The position numbers were made by a program, and so were the translations under genes. A DNA stretch of 15,537 nucleotides from Dehalococcoidia bacterium. Lineage in GTDB: Bacteria; Chloroflexota; Dehalococcoidia; UBA3495. Below are positions 1 through 6,962 of the stretch, in pieces. Positions within the stretch are counted from its first letter, which is position 1, and each line of letters opens with the position of its first letter. Location: assembly GCA_002730485.1 (NCBI GenBank), contig PCAH01000058.1, forward strand, positions 1-15,537, in the 5' to 3' direction. The notes beneath the pieces are model-generated. The model saw only the letters and a program-made list of their open reading frames with translations. It was not told the DNA's origin and did no database searches.

Positions 1-189
1 GGGTGGGATTATAGAAGGGGGCCGGAATAGGTGTCAATATGAGCGTGATTCGAAGTGGGGCAACTAACAGAGCCTAGGTACACAATCTAGCTGTATTTCA
101 AATTATTGAAAGCCAGAAACGAGGAGACATCCGTCCAAAGACAAACTGTTGGCTTCGCCGAAAATGAGAGACTGCTGTGTAGCTCTAAA
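1..189. other. Left-edge intergenic sequence
   Basis: This stretch lies downstream of the YwgA-like gene. I see no tRNA, coding frame or clear terminator. A short dyad TTTCAA-ATTA-TTGAAA (96-111) is the only structure noted. Confidence 0.4.
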
Positions 190-732
190 TTATTTTGCGA
201 GTCGGAGAATCTGTAGATAGCCAACTACTTGTTTTATTTCAGACGTCGATATATCCCAGCCGAATTCCGATTGAGCTACGTCTTGAATCTCATTAACCGT
301 TGATGTGGCATTGTTTTGGTTAGAAAGAATGAAATGCACTTTGCCCGCGACCGAGATTAAGTTCGCATCGTCGCCAACGGAGTCCGAATTTATGAGATCA
401 ATTACTTCAAAGAATTTGGCAATTGATTCTTGCCTATGTGAGAAGACTTTAACTCCTGAATCCGTCAGCGAATAGTCGTATCTTCTAGCCTCACCAAACG
501 GACCGGAACTCCCTCCGAGAAAGTGTGGTTGTTCTCTAATCAAATCAGCTTGGACTAGAGCACCAAGTTAGTCGCTCACCTCAGAACTATAGGGACCGTA
601 ATAATGGGCTTGAAATCCGAAGTCATCCCCCGATAGTACCGACAGAAAATAGAGTTTCTTCTGTAACAGAGTTCTTCCTTTGACTTCGCCGCTGATCTTT
701 ATAGTTCCTAGGGTTGCGTCTTTAATATCCAT
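190..732 (-). pseudogene. YwgA-like protein, interrupted by an in-frame stop
   Basis: The frame opens at ATG 732-730, two bases after the stop of the HD-domain gene, and would give 180 residues, close to the roughly 165 residues I recall for B. subtilis YwgA. Codon 55 (570-568) is TAA. The part before it contains LLQKKLYFLSVL and HYYGPYSSEVSD; the part after it (LGALVQADLIREQ, then YDYSLTDSGVKVF) continues the same fold in the same frame. This is the winged-helix-like pattern of YwgA proteins: an N-terminal LLQKLVYL-type helix, a YGPYS turn and a helix ending in GLI.E. One base change (for example CAA to TAA) explains the break. A TTG at 543 could restart a 117-residue fragment. Next to an HD-domain gene this matches the B. 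subtilis ywgA-ywfO arrangement. The function of the family is unknown to me. The break could be a real mutation or a sequence error. Confidence 0.6.
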
Positions 733-734
733 TT

Positions 735-2085
735 TTACCCACCCACATACCCAAAGATGAGATTCTTGATTTCTTCGGCCAGTTCTTCGGTCGCCTCATT
801 GGATTCTCTAGGCCCAATAACATGCAAACGTTCTGTTGCAGGCATTCCTCCCCTCACCGCACTATCGAATTCGGACATCATCCTCGTTCCGCCATTTGAT
901 GTTCTTACGTGAATCGCTTCGGGATCAATCTCTCCGGGGGCCTGATAGGCGGGATTCTTGATAGATTTTTTGTGGATAATAATCTCCCAAGGCGCACAGC
1001 CTATCTTCGTTGCTATCTGGCTCTCCATTTTCAAAGTTGCATCATCTGAGAGACTCATCAAATGACTCCGAATAATTGAATCCGAAACATCATACTGATT
1101 CAAGCTTATTAAAGCCATTCCTTTGAAAAGACGGCGTTGTCTCAAGCGCCCGAATATGCTTTGGGAATTCGGATACTCGTCCATATTCAGAAATTCCGAC
1201 AGACGACCATCATCATAGTTCAGATATTGGACCAAAAATTCTTTCGTGCCATCGTAGGCGTATAGTTGCCTGATTTCATCATGACCTTCCTCAATCGATT
1301 GTTCCAAGCCACGAACAATCATGACATCTGTAATTGTGCGGATTCGGTGGGCGTAAATCTGCTGAGTCATATGGTGCTTGGCAAGCACGAGCTGTTCAAC
1401 GGCGAATATACTGTCTTCGCTGATAGCTAAATAGCTCTCTGAACCGGAGAAGATAATTCTGCAAGATTCGATTACTTTATCTAAATCGAAAACGCCATAT
1501 TTAACTCCGGTGAAATGAGCATCCCGAATTAGATAATCCATTTTGTCGGCATCTAGAGAACTGCTAACAATATCTCTCAATATCTCTTCTGTAATCCCTT
1601 GATGAATCCCCTAAAATTATTTTCGAGATCCCGATCTTTTGGTTTGTTGTGAGTAAAGAAGAAATAACTTCCAAATTATTGATAATGTCTACGGTAACTT
1701 TCTCATGGATTTTTTCACGAGGCGTTTCCCCAACAGTGGCCTTATCGTAATACTTGCCTAACAAGTAATCTGAGACGTGACTGAACGGACCGTGCCCAAT
1801 GTCATGCAGCAATGCTGCCAAACGAACGATTTCCACATCTGAATCATCAATTTCGTTCGTAAGGCGAAGGTGATTAAGAAGTCGTCCGGCTATATGCATA
1901 GTCCCGAGACTGTGATCAAACCGAGTGTGGACGGCACCAGGGAAAACTAAATCGGCTGCGGCTAGTTGGCGAATTCGACGAAGGCGCTGAAAAGGACCAG
2001 TATTGATTAATTCAATTTCTTGGTCAGATAGGCGAATCAAGCCATGGACGGGGTCTCGAAGCTCATTTGGATAATTGAGTGCCAT
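735..2085 (-). pseudogene. HD-domain phosphohydrolase (YwfO/dGTPase-like), frameshifted
   Basis: Two minus-strand frames make one protein. The first (2085 to 1564) starts at ATG 2085-2083 with AGGG eight bases upstream. It holds the metal-binding HD set: TRFDHSLGTMHIA (H58, H64), LLHDIGHGPFSH (H94-D95, H98, H103). The second (to 735) begins ILRDIVSSSLDADKMDYLIRD, the conserved continuation with the last metal-site Asp, followed by a 250-residue C-terminal region. The frames join if one C is removed from the CCCC at 1608-1611 (GGGG on the coding strand): the protein then reads KIILG-IHQGITEEILRDIVSSS and would be 449 residues, near the size of B. subtilis YwfO. Family members are metal-dependent nucleotide phosphohydrolases in the cytoplasm; the substrate here is unknown. 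It is coupled to the YwgA-like gene with a 2-nt gap. A +1 programmed frameshift is possible, but I see no stimulatory element. Confidence 0.75.
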
Positions 2086-2200
2086 TTAATTACCCTGTAC
2101 CGAGTTCAATCAGCAGTTCATCACAGATTAATTGATTGTGAACAGTCTATATAGCACGTGCGTTCCTTATTAGTGTTTCGTGTCACAATCACAGTGAAAT

Positions 2201-2216
2201 AACGACTTAAGTCGTT
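2201..2216. promoter_or_regulatory. Perfect 16-bp palindrome, possible operator
   Basis: AACGACTTAAGTCGTT is a perfect inverted repeat with no loop. It lies about 115 bp upstream of the HD-domain gene start and 250 bp upstream of the lyase-like promoter. Perfect loopless palindromes of this size often bind dimeric regulators, but no regulator gene is in view and no second copy was seen in the window. Confidence 0.3.
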
Positions 2217-2462
2217 TTACCAGTGACCCTCCGACAGATACCACCCCTCCGGTTTACTGCACTTCAAACTTTCCCGCCTCAATCCATCTCCAGCTTCTCC
2301 ATTGTCCAGCGGTTCGCACGTAAGGGGGCCGCAGTCTGTGGCAGAGAACAGAATTCAACTGATTATTTCGCATGTAGGTTAAGCATGAGGATTGATTGTT
2401 GCCAGGCCTATTTTTTCTGTTCCGACCTATGTTGGCAGATACCGATCACTACCATCGAATTC

Positions 2463-2491
2463 TTGACACGAAACTGTGCCCGCCATACAAT
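2463..2491 (+). promoter_or_regulatory. Sigma70 promoter of the HMG-CoA lyase-like gene
   Basis: A consensus -35 TTGACA (2463-2468) is followed after exactly 17 bases by TACAAT (2486-2491), one mismatch from the -10 consensus. Transcription would start near 2498, giving a leader of about 115 nt before the ATG at 2613. This is the strongest promoter match in the window. The long leader leaves room for regulation, but I see no recognisable riboswitch in it. Confidence 0.7.
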
Positions 2492-2612
2492 TTCGCCAAC
2501 TGGAGACGCTCGTTATGAGTGTCCGATTCCCATGCGCCGTCCACGGCTAGGCGCTATACCGTATCCATATAAAAGATAGCCGATTTAGACTCGTCCGATT
2601 AAGGAGACCAAA

Positions 2613-3797
2613 ATGCCAGATTATCCTAAGGTTAAGTACAAGGAAGAGGGCATGCGCGAGGGCATGCAGATCGAGGACGCGCAGATTTCAGTTGATGACA
2701 AGGTTGAACTGCTGGACATGCTGTCCGAGACAGGCCTACAGCAGATTGTGGTCGGTTCCTTTGTGAGCCCGAAATGGACTCCTCAGATGGAACGTATCGA
2801 CGAGATCGTAACCCGATTCAGGCCCAAGCCTGGTGTCACCTACACCGCTTTGGCATTGAACTCACGGGGCGTGGAGCGGGCACGGGCCTATTCTCCCCCT
2901 CTGACCATCGAGCGTGACGCCTATCCTCGGTTGAACGTCCACATGTGCGACGTATTCGTTCGCCGGAACACCAACCGCTCCCAGATGCAAGAGATGGAGC
3001 GCTGGCCCCAGGTCATCGCCCAGGCTCAAGAACTGAACATCAAAGAGGCCGGCATCGGCACCAACGCCAGCTGGGGCTCCAACTTCATGGGTGAATTCCC
3101 GGTCGACAACCTCATGACCATGCTCGAGCGACAGCACAGCATGTGGGACGAGGTTGGAATCGACGTCCGCAGCGCTTCCATGGGTGACCCCATGAGCCAT
3201 TGCACGCCGGCAAAGGTTGAGGAGAGCGTCTACCGGGTCAAAGAAAAGTGGCCAGAGATCAACCACATCCGCCTGCACCTGCACAACGGCCGAAACATGG
3301 CCATCGCCTCCGCCTACGCTGCCATGAGGGTCCTAGGCTCTGATGACACCCTGGAGATCGACGGCACCATCGGCGGGTTCGGCGGCTGCCCCTACTGCGG
3401 CAACGGCCGCGCCACCGGCATGGCCCCCACCGAAGACATCCTTCACATGATGGAGGACATGGGCATCCCCACCGGAGTGGACATCGACAAGCTGATCGAC
3501 TGTGTTTGGACCGCCGAGCGGATCATGGGCCGCGAGCTCTATGGTCACGTCTCCAAGGCCGGTCCCCGACCAAAGTCCGTGGAGTCACTCTACGACATCA
3601 ACGCACCGTTCGTGGAGACCACCGAACAGGCCAAGCACTTCAAGACCGGGCCCGGCGCCTACGAGGGCGGTATCTACCCGTACAGCGAGCCCATCACCAG
3701 CCCCTACCGGGACCGGGTGAACGCTGGCGGTACCGCCTACGACGATGCCAACGGCGATTTCCCCTGGAAGCAGGACTGGTTCCCAGCCAAGAGTTAA
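2613..3797 (+). CDS. HMG-CoA lyase-like enzyme (DRE-TIM metallolyase superfamily)
   Basis: The protein has 394 residues and starts at ATG with AAGGAG (2601-2606) six bases upstream. The TIM-barrel signatures of hydroxymethylglutaryl-CoA lyase are present in order: MREGMQ (14-19) with the strand-1 Arg15; GSFVSPKWTPQM (48-59); SMGDPMSHCTP (189-199); HLHNG (222-226) with metal ligands H222 and H224; and GGFGGCPY (254-261) with the catalytic-loop Cys259, followed by TEDILHMMEDMGIPTGVDIDKL (273 on). Family members cleave HMG-CoA or related 3-hydroxyacyl-CoA to acetyl-CoA and a keto-acid, using a divalent metal. Oddities: the usual metal ligand Asp after Arg15 is Glu16; two extra residues sit in the catalytic loop, which reads CPYCGNG; and the protein is about 80 residues longer than typical lyases, with a C-terminal tail rich in Tyr, Pro and Gly. 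It probably belongs to a divergent subfamily with a different substrate. It is monocistronic, with its own promoter and terminator. Confidence 0.85.
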   Translation: MPDYPKVKYKEEGMREGMQIEDAQISVDDKVELLDMLSETGLQQIVVGSFVSPKWTPQMERIDEIVTRFRPKPGVTYTALALNSRGVERARAYSPPLTIERDAYPRLNVHMCDVFVRRNTNRSQMQEMERWPQVIAQAQELNIKEAGIGTNASWGSNFMGEFPVDNLMTMLERQHSMWDEVGIDVRSASMGDPMSHCTPAKVEESVYRVKEKWPEINHIRLHLHNGRNMAIASAYAAMRVLGSDDTLEIDGTIGGFGGCPYCGNGRATGMAPTEDILHMMEDMGIPTGVDIDKLIDCVWTAERIMGRELYGHVSKAGPRPKSVESLYDINAPFVETTEQAKHFKTGPGAYEGGIYPYSEPITSPYRDRVNAGGTAYDDANGDFPWKQDWFPAKS

Positions 3798-3821
3798 CCG
3801 GTTCTTCTAGCCAAGTTTGTT

Positions 3822-3860
3822 AAAAGCGGCCACCCAAGTAGGGTGGCCGCTTTTTTGTTT
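3822..3860 (+). terminator. Rho-independent terminator after the lyase-like gene
   Basis: A 14-bp perfect stem AAAAGCGGCCACCC / GGGTGGCCGCTTTT (3822-3835 and 3841-3854) with an AAGTA loop runs into TTTTTTGTTT. It lies 25 bp past the stop codon. The A-run on the other flank would let it work in both directions. Confidence 0.95.
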
Positions 3861-3885
3861 TGGGTTGGGATGTGCAGAAGCGTTA

Positions 3886-4021
3886 CCCCCACCCTAACCC
3901 TCCCCCGCCCGCGGGGGAGGGGACTTTGTGTTTGGGAAGGGGTTTGGTTTCTATAACTGGAAGCGGATTCCAGAGGGGCTTAATCCCCTCCCCCTCGCAA
4001 GGGGGAGGGATAGGGTGGGGG
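3886..4021. repeat. REP/MITE-like element with nested inverted repeats
   Basis: The 136-bp element is bounded by 21-bp arms (3886-3906 and 4001-4021) that are inverted copies with one mismatch; each reads CCCCCACCCT, then two bases, then CCTCCCCC from its outer end. Each arm is also half of a local hairpin: CCCTCCCCC / GGGGGAGGG at 3898-3921 (loop GCCCGC) and at 3986-4009 (loop TCGCAA). The centre (3923-3985) is non-palindromic. This is the layout of paired REP palindromes or of a small non-autonomous element. No transposase is in view. It sits in an intergenic gap just after a terminator, where such elements usually lie. Confidence 0.85.
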
Positions 4022-4155
4022 CTCTCTTTCACCACAGCCAACTTTCAACGAAGCACAACACCGGTGGCCCACAAACCCCGTTGAGTGCTACCATGTCGCC
4101 ACTCGCGTTACAGTCGCGACACTGTGAACCTGACGATAACTAAGGAGCTCCACTT

Positions 4156-4743
4156 ATGGCCACGACCAATCCCACCGACCCGAATGAAATTCGCCTAACC
4201 GGTGAGAACTCTTTCATCCGTCTTTCAGACCCTTCCAATAACGAACAGACTACCAGGTCCAGCCACTGGCGTGTGCTCTGGTCGCCGGGCGGCGCCGGGC
4301 ATGTCTTGTACCTGCAGAGTGATCTCACCGATAGTGAAGTGAGTATCTATTCGGACAACATCGCGCTGGCCCGCTGGCTCCAGGAGGAGATTGAGACCTT
4401 CCTCTATCCGGATTTCGCCGACCAGAGCATCCAGGTCTTTGATGCTGAGTTCAACAAGAAGGGCGACGGCACAAACTTCTGGACCGAGACCATCGAGAGT
4501 GACGAAGATGTCATTGCCATGACCTGGCACGACTTCATGGAGCCCTACATGCTGGTTGTACCGGCCGGCAGTGCTTCAGGTCGCCCCCACGGTGTCTATA
4601 GCTGCTTCATCCCAGCCAGAAAGGCCCAGTTGACCATCAATGGGGAAGTGGCTAGCGGCGTGGTTACCACTGATCGCCGAGGCGATAAGGACAGCAGCTC
4701 TGCCTGTCTAGCCTGGTCCGAAACCTGGGTCCGTCCCGCCTAA
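4156..4743 (+). CDS. Hypothetical protein of unknown function
   Basis: The frame encodes 195 residues and starts at ATG with AAGGAG (4142-4147) eight bases upstream. I do not recognise the family. It has no signal peptide or membrane segment and looks like an acidic, soluble, beta-rich protein. Tryptophans occur at intervals (HWRVLWSPGG, ALARWLQEE, TNFWTE, MTWHDFMEPY). The segment SDNIALARWLQEEIETFLYPDF near residue 70 looks amphipathic. The strong ribosome-binding site and normal codon use support a real gene. Its neighbours do not reveal a role. An enzyme-like or ligand-binding beta barrel is possible, but this is a guess. Confidence 0.7.
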   Translation: MATTNPTDPNEIRLTGENSFIRLSDPSNNEQTTRSSHWRVLWSPGGAGHVLYLQSDLTDSEVSIYSDNIALARWLQEEIETFLYPDFADQSIQVFDAEFNKKGDGTNFWTETIESDEDVIAMTWHDFMEPYMLVVPAGSASGRPHGVYSCFIPARKAQLTINGEVASGVVTTDRRGDKDSSSACLAWSETWVRPA

Positions 4744-4795
4744 CCTCCACAGGAGGGTTCCGGTTGGCCGGAGTTTGTTGGTGTAGATGTGGTTT

Positions 4796-4836
4796 GACTG
4801 ACTCTGGAAGGATTTGAAGACTTCTATTAGTCAGTC
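4796..4836. other. Inverted repeat upstream of the NTF2-like gene
   Basis: GACTGACT (4796-4803) and AGTCAGTC (4829-4836) are exact inverted copies enclosing 25 bases, which include the small dyad GAAGACTTC. A shorter hairpin, TCCGG-TTGG-CCGGA, lies at 4759-4772. Together they may end transcription of the preceding gene or form structure in the leader of the next one. There is no proper T-run, so I do not call a terminator. Confidence 0.3.
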
Positions 4837-4871
4837 TTTGGTATTGATTCGCGACCTAATGAGGGATGGGA

Positions 4872-5279
4872 ATGACTAAACTTGAGCAGGAAGTGGATCA
4901 GCTTTTTGATGACTACTTCCGTGATTTTGGCAACCTAGATCTGGATGCCATAGTCGATTATTTCCATCTACCGTGTATGTTCACCACGCCATTCGGGGTG
5001 TTTGTCTTCACAACTGCCGCTGAGGTTGACGGTTTCTGGCGTCCCAGGTTTGACGATCTGAGATCGCAGGAGTTCGGTCATACCGAGCGGTCCGAGGCCA
5101 GCATCAAGGTCTTGACCGACGACACGGCCATCGCCAGCAGCCTGGCAACCAGGTTCAACAAAGATGGAAAACAGATGGAACGCCGGGGCGCAGCCTTCAC
5201 CGTCCGCAAAGCCGACGCTGGCTGGAAGATAGTTGCCCTAATCCACCACTCCCCCGACAACGTCGTAAAGCTAAGCTAG
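4872..5279 (+). CDS. NTF2-like / SnoaL-fold protein
   Basis: The protein has 135 residues from the second ATG. The first ATG (4866) is immediately adjacent to GAGGG (4861-4865), too close to use it, whereas the ATG at 4872 has the six-base spacing expected, so I choose that start. The pattern fits the cone-shaped NTF2-like fold: an N-terminal helix (VDQLFDDYFRDFGNLDLDAIVDYFHLPCMFTTP), a middle helix (EVDGFWRPRFDDLRSQEF), then strands SIKVLTDDTAIASSLATRF and GAAFTVRKADAGWKIVALIHHSP. Such proteins act as small cyclases, isomerases or ligand-binding partners of oxygenases. It converges on the flavoenzyme gene 65 bp away; no functional link can be shown. The exact substrate cannot be inferred. 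Confidence 0.8.
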   Translation: MTKLEQEVDQLFDDYFRDFGNLDLDAIVDYFHLPCMFTTPFGVFVFTTAAEVDGFWRPRFDDLRSQEFGHTERSEASIKVLTDDTAIASSLATRFNKDGKQMERRGAAFTVRKADAGWKIVALIHHSPDNVVKLS

Positions 5280-5344
5280 CACCAACCTGCCAAGCACACT
5301 TCTCTGAGGTCAAGAAAAGCACTTGGCCGCACCGCCTCAGGTGC

Positions 5345-6523
5345 CTACCAGCCGGAGGCTGCTGGGGGTAGACCCATTAGGATTTGGCCTCCGTACTCGA
5401 AATTCGAGTGCAGGCCTGAGATATGGTGACTGGCGGTGTGGATGTCTCGGAAGAACAATTCCAGGCCGTTGTCCTGGTGGATGGCATTGGTTCCGGCAGC
5501 GTAGAACAACATATCTACGGCGCGCACCGACTCCCGTATGGCATGGGTTATTGCCAACCTGCCCTGCAAGACCAGCGGGCCAAGGTCAGGATTTCTATCT
5601 TCGGACGCCTTCCAGAGCCTGCCCACCGAGTCCAGCAGATAAGCGCGGGCACCGCTGATGATGGCCTCGGCCTCACCTACCGTGGTCTGGACGGTGGCGC
5701 GGTCACGCAGCAAGACCGGAGTTGTATTGGAGCCGGACGAAGTCGCCATATCTACAAATAGATCCATGGCTCCCCTGGCCATCCCCAAAGCATTTCCGGC
5801 AACAAGGACCCAACTGGTCATTAGTACGGAGCGTGGATTGTAGTGGAGCCCCTCGGTCGCGGAGGGTTCATACAGCAGGCAAGTGCGTTCTTCAGGCACG
5901 AATTCTTCCTCGATGACCACGTCGTTACTGCCGGTGCCGCGCATACCCATCGTCGACCAGGTCTTCTCGATCACGCCGGCATCCTTGGGCACGATCATCA
6001 TTCGGGTGACCGGCTCTCCCTGGTCGTCCTTCACCGGACCGGCACCGTTCACTATATTGCAGTTCAAGAACAGCCAGTTGGCGTGGTCAACTCCGCTGAC
6101 GTAGTTCCAACGGCCTCCGATCTTGTAACCGCCGTCGACGATCAGGGCATCAGCTGTGGGACGGAACGACCCCGCTGCCCTGACATCCAATGGGTTGCCG
6201 AACAACTTGCGACCCAGTTCCGCGGGTACCCAGGCGGAGTACATGGAGATAGCGCTGGCCACGAAGGAGCACCAGCCCACGGAGCCGTCTATGGTGGACA
6301 AGGTTTCCACAACATTGAAAGCCGTTATCGGGTCGGTCTCGGCCCCGCCAATGGATCGGGGTGCGTATAGCTGGAAGAAGCCAGCCTTGGCCATGGACTC
6401 TGCCAGCGAATCGGGCAATTGGCATTGGGATTGAATCTCGTCCCTGGCCGCTCGAATCTGCGGTTCCAGTGCTTTGGCAGCGGCCACCGGGTCGCCAGCG
6501 ATAGTATTGCCCATCTTGTCCAA
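5345..6523 (-). CDS. Acyl-CoA-dehydrogenase-fold flavoprotein, probably a group D flavin monooxygenase
   Basis: The protein has 392 residues and starts at TTG (6523) with GAGG five bases upstream; an ATG three codons later (6514) is the alternative. The acyl-CoA dehydrogenase layout is clear: an N-terminal helical domain (1-115), a middle beta domain with GGRWNYVSGVDHANW (136-150) and TMGMRGTGSNDV (191-202), and a C-terminal helical domain with FRDIHTASHH (358-367). The GRW..SG.DH and RD..TA..H motifs are those of the HsaA/HpaB-like two-component monooxygenases, which take reduced flavin from a partner reductase, rather than of true acyl-CoA dehydrogenases. The catalytic Glu of short-chain dehydrogenases is not evident. 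The likely reaction is hydroxylation or dehydrogenation of an aromatic or other recalcitrant compound. No flavin reductase gene is in the window. Confidence 0.85.
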   Translation of the reverse strand: MDKMGNTIAGDPVAAAKALEPQIRAARDEIQSQCQLPDSLAESMAKAGFFQLYAPRSIGGAETDPITAFNVVETLSTIDGSVGWCSFVASAISMYSAWVPAELGRKLFGNPLDVRAAGSFRPTADALIVDGGYKIGGRWNYVSGVDHANWLFLNCNIVNGAGPVKDDQGEPVTRMMIVPKDAGVIEKTWSTMGMRGTGSNDVVIEEEFVPEERTCLLYEPSATEGLHYNPRSVLMTSWVLVAGNALGMARGAMDLFVDMATSSGSNTTPVLLRDRATVQTTVGEAEAIISGARAYLLDSVGRLWKASEDRNPDLGPLVLQGRLAITHAIRESVRAVDMLFYAAGTNAIHQDNGLELFFRDIHTASHHISGLHSNFEYGGQILMGLPPAASGW

Positions 6524-6599
6524 TAGACCTCAGAGTTAAGACCGAATCCAGTCGATGGTACCCGAACCACCGCCATGATAGAAGCTTTATTTAAAAGCG

Positions 6600-6962
6600 T
6601 TACTTACCGCCCGACAAGCTGGACTTGATGGTGGTGACCGCTCCGCTGACAATCCGCAGAGCCAGCTCAAGAGCGATGGTAAAGCCGAGGTAATACAAGA
6701 TGGCTTCTCGGTTGTCGTCCGCTTGCTTCAGGATATCAAGGGAGTCTGAAGCATCGAAGGATGACAATTCGATGATTACAAAGGCCAGTACACCAAACGA
6801 CAGCATCTTGGCCAGATCCCTGGACAGGTCCTCGGTGACATATGCGCAGACCCTGATGGTTCCCACTACGGCCATGGCGATTAGCAGAATCTCTCTAAAG
6901 TCTTGGTCTGACGCCAAAAAAGAAAGCATGACTGTGATTGCCGCGAACCAAAAGAACGCCAC
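6600..6962 (-). CDS. Four-helix membrane protein, probably N-terminally truncated
   Basis: The listed start is GTG 6962 and gives 120 residues with four predicted transmembrane segments: FFWFAAITVMLSFLA, ILLIAMAVVGTIRVCAYV, MLSFGVLAFVIIE and YYLGFTIALELALRIV. A charged loop (TEDLSRDLAK) follows the second helix. In the same frame upstream of the GTG the sequence still reads like protein (LTLYVAKYLFIFPL), but there is no start codon or ribosome-binding site and it runs into the comF coding region. I infer that the true N-terminus was lost in a deletion that joined this gene to comF. I do not recognise the family firmly. Confidence 0.65.
   Translation of the reverse strand: MAFFWFAAITVMLSFLASDQDFREILLIAMAVVGTIRVCAYVTEDLSRDLAKMLSFGVLAFVIIELSSFDASDSLDILKQADDNREAILYYLGFTIALELALRIVSGAVTTIKSSLSGGK

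Larger units (their letters stand above)
2086..2612. other. Gene-free intergenic region with dyads and a promoter
   Basis: This stretch of 527 bases separates the divergent HD-domain and lyase-like genes. It contains a perfect 16-bp palindrome AACGACTTAAGTCGTT at 2201-2216, a TCACA-N11-TGTGA dyad at 2121-2141, and a near-consensus promoter at 2463-2491. A TGCTATATA sequence on the minus strand (2156-2148) could be an extended -10 box for the HD gene, but it has no good -35. The only open frame (2223-2579) has no recognisable protein signature and overlaps the promoter, so I do not call it. Confidence 0.6.

Noticed and set aside
2287..2300. Possible third TCTCC pair (TCTCC-AGCT-TCTCC)
   Set aside because: The spacer is four bases instead of two and there is neither the promoter word nor a terminator beside it.
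2223..2579. 118-residue plus-strand open frame
   Set aside because: No ribosome-binding site or recognisable pattern, odd composition, and it overlaps the near-consensus promoter at 2463-2491.
3387..3398. CPYC thioredoxin-like motif in the lyase-like protein
   Set aside because: The first Cys is the conserved catalytic-loop Cys of HMG-CoA lyases; the fold is a TIM barrel, so a redox role is unlikely.
3860..4143. Two short open frames over the REP-like element
   Set aside because: They read through the inverted repeats and give Pro/Gly-rich low-complexity products.
5843..6370. 175-residue plus-strand open frame
   Set aside because: Antisense to the flavoenzyme gene, whose motifs are complete on the minus strand.
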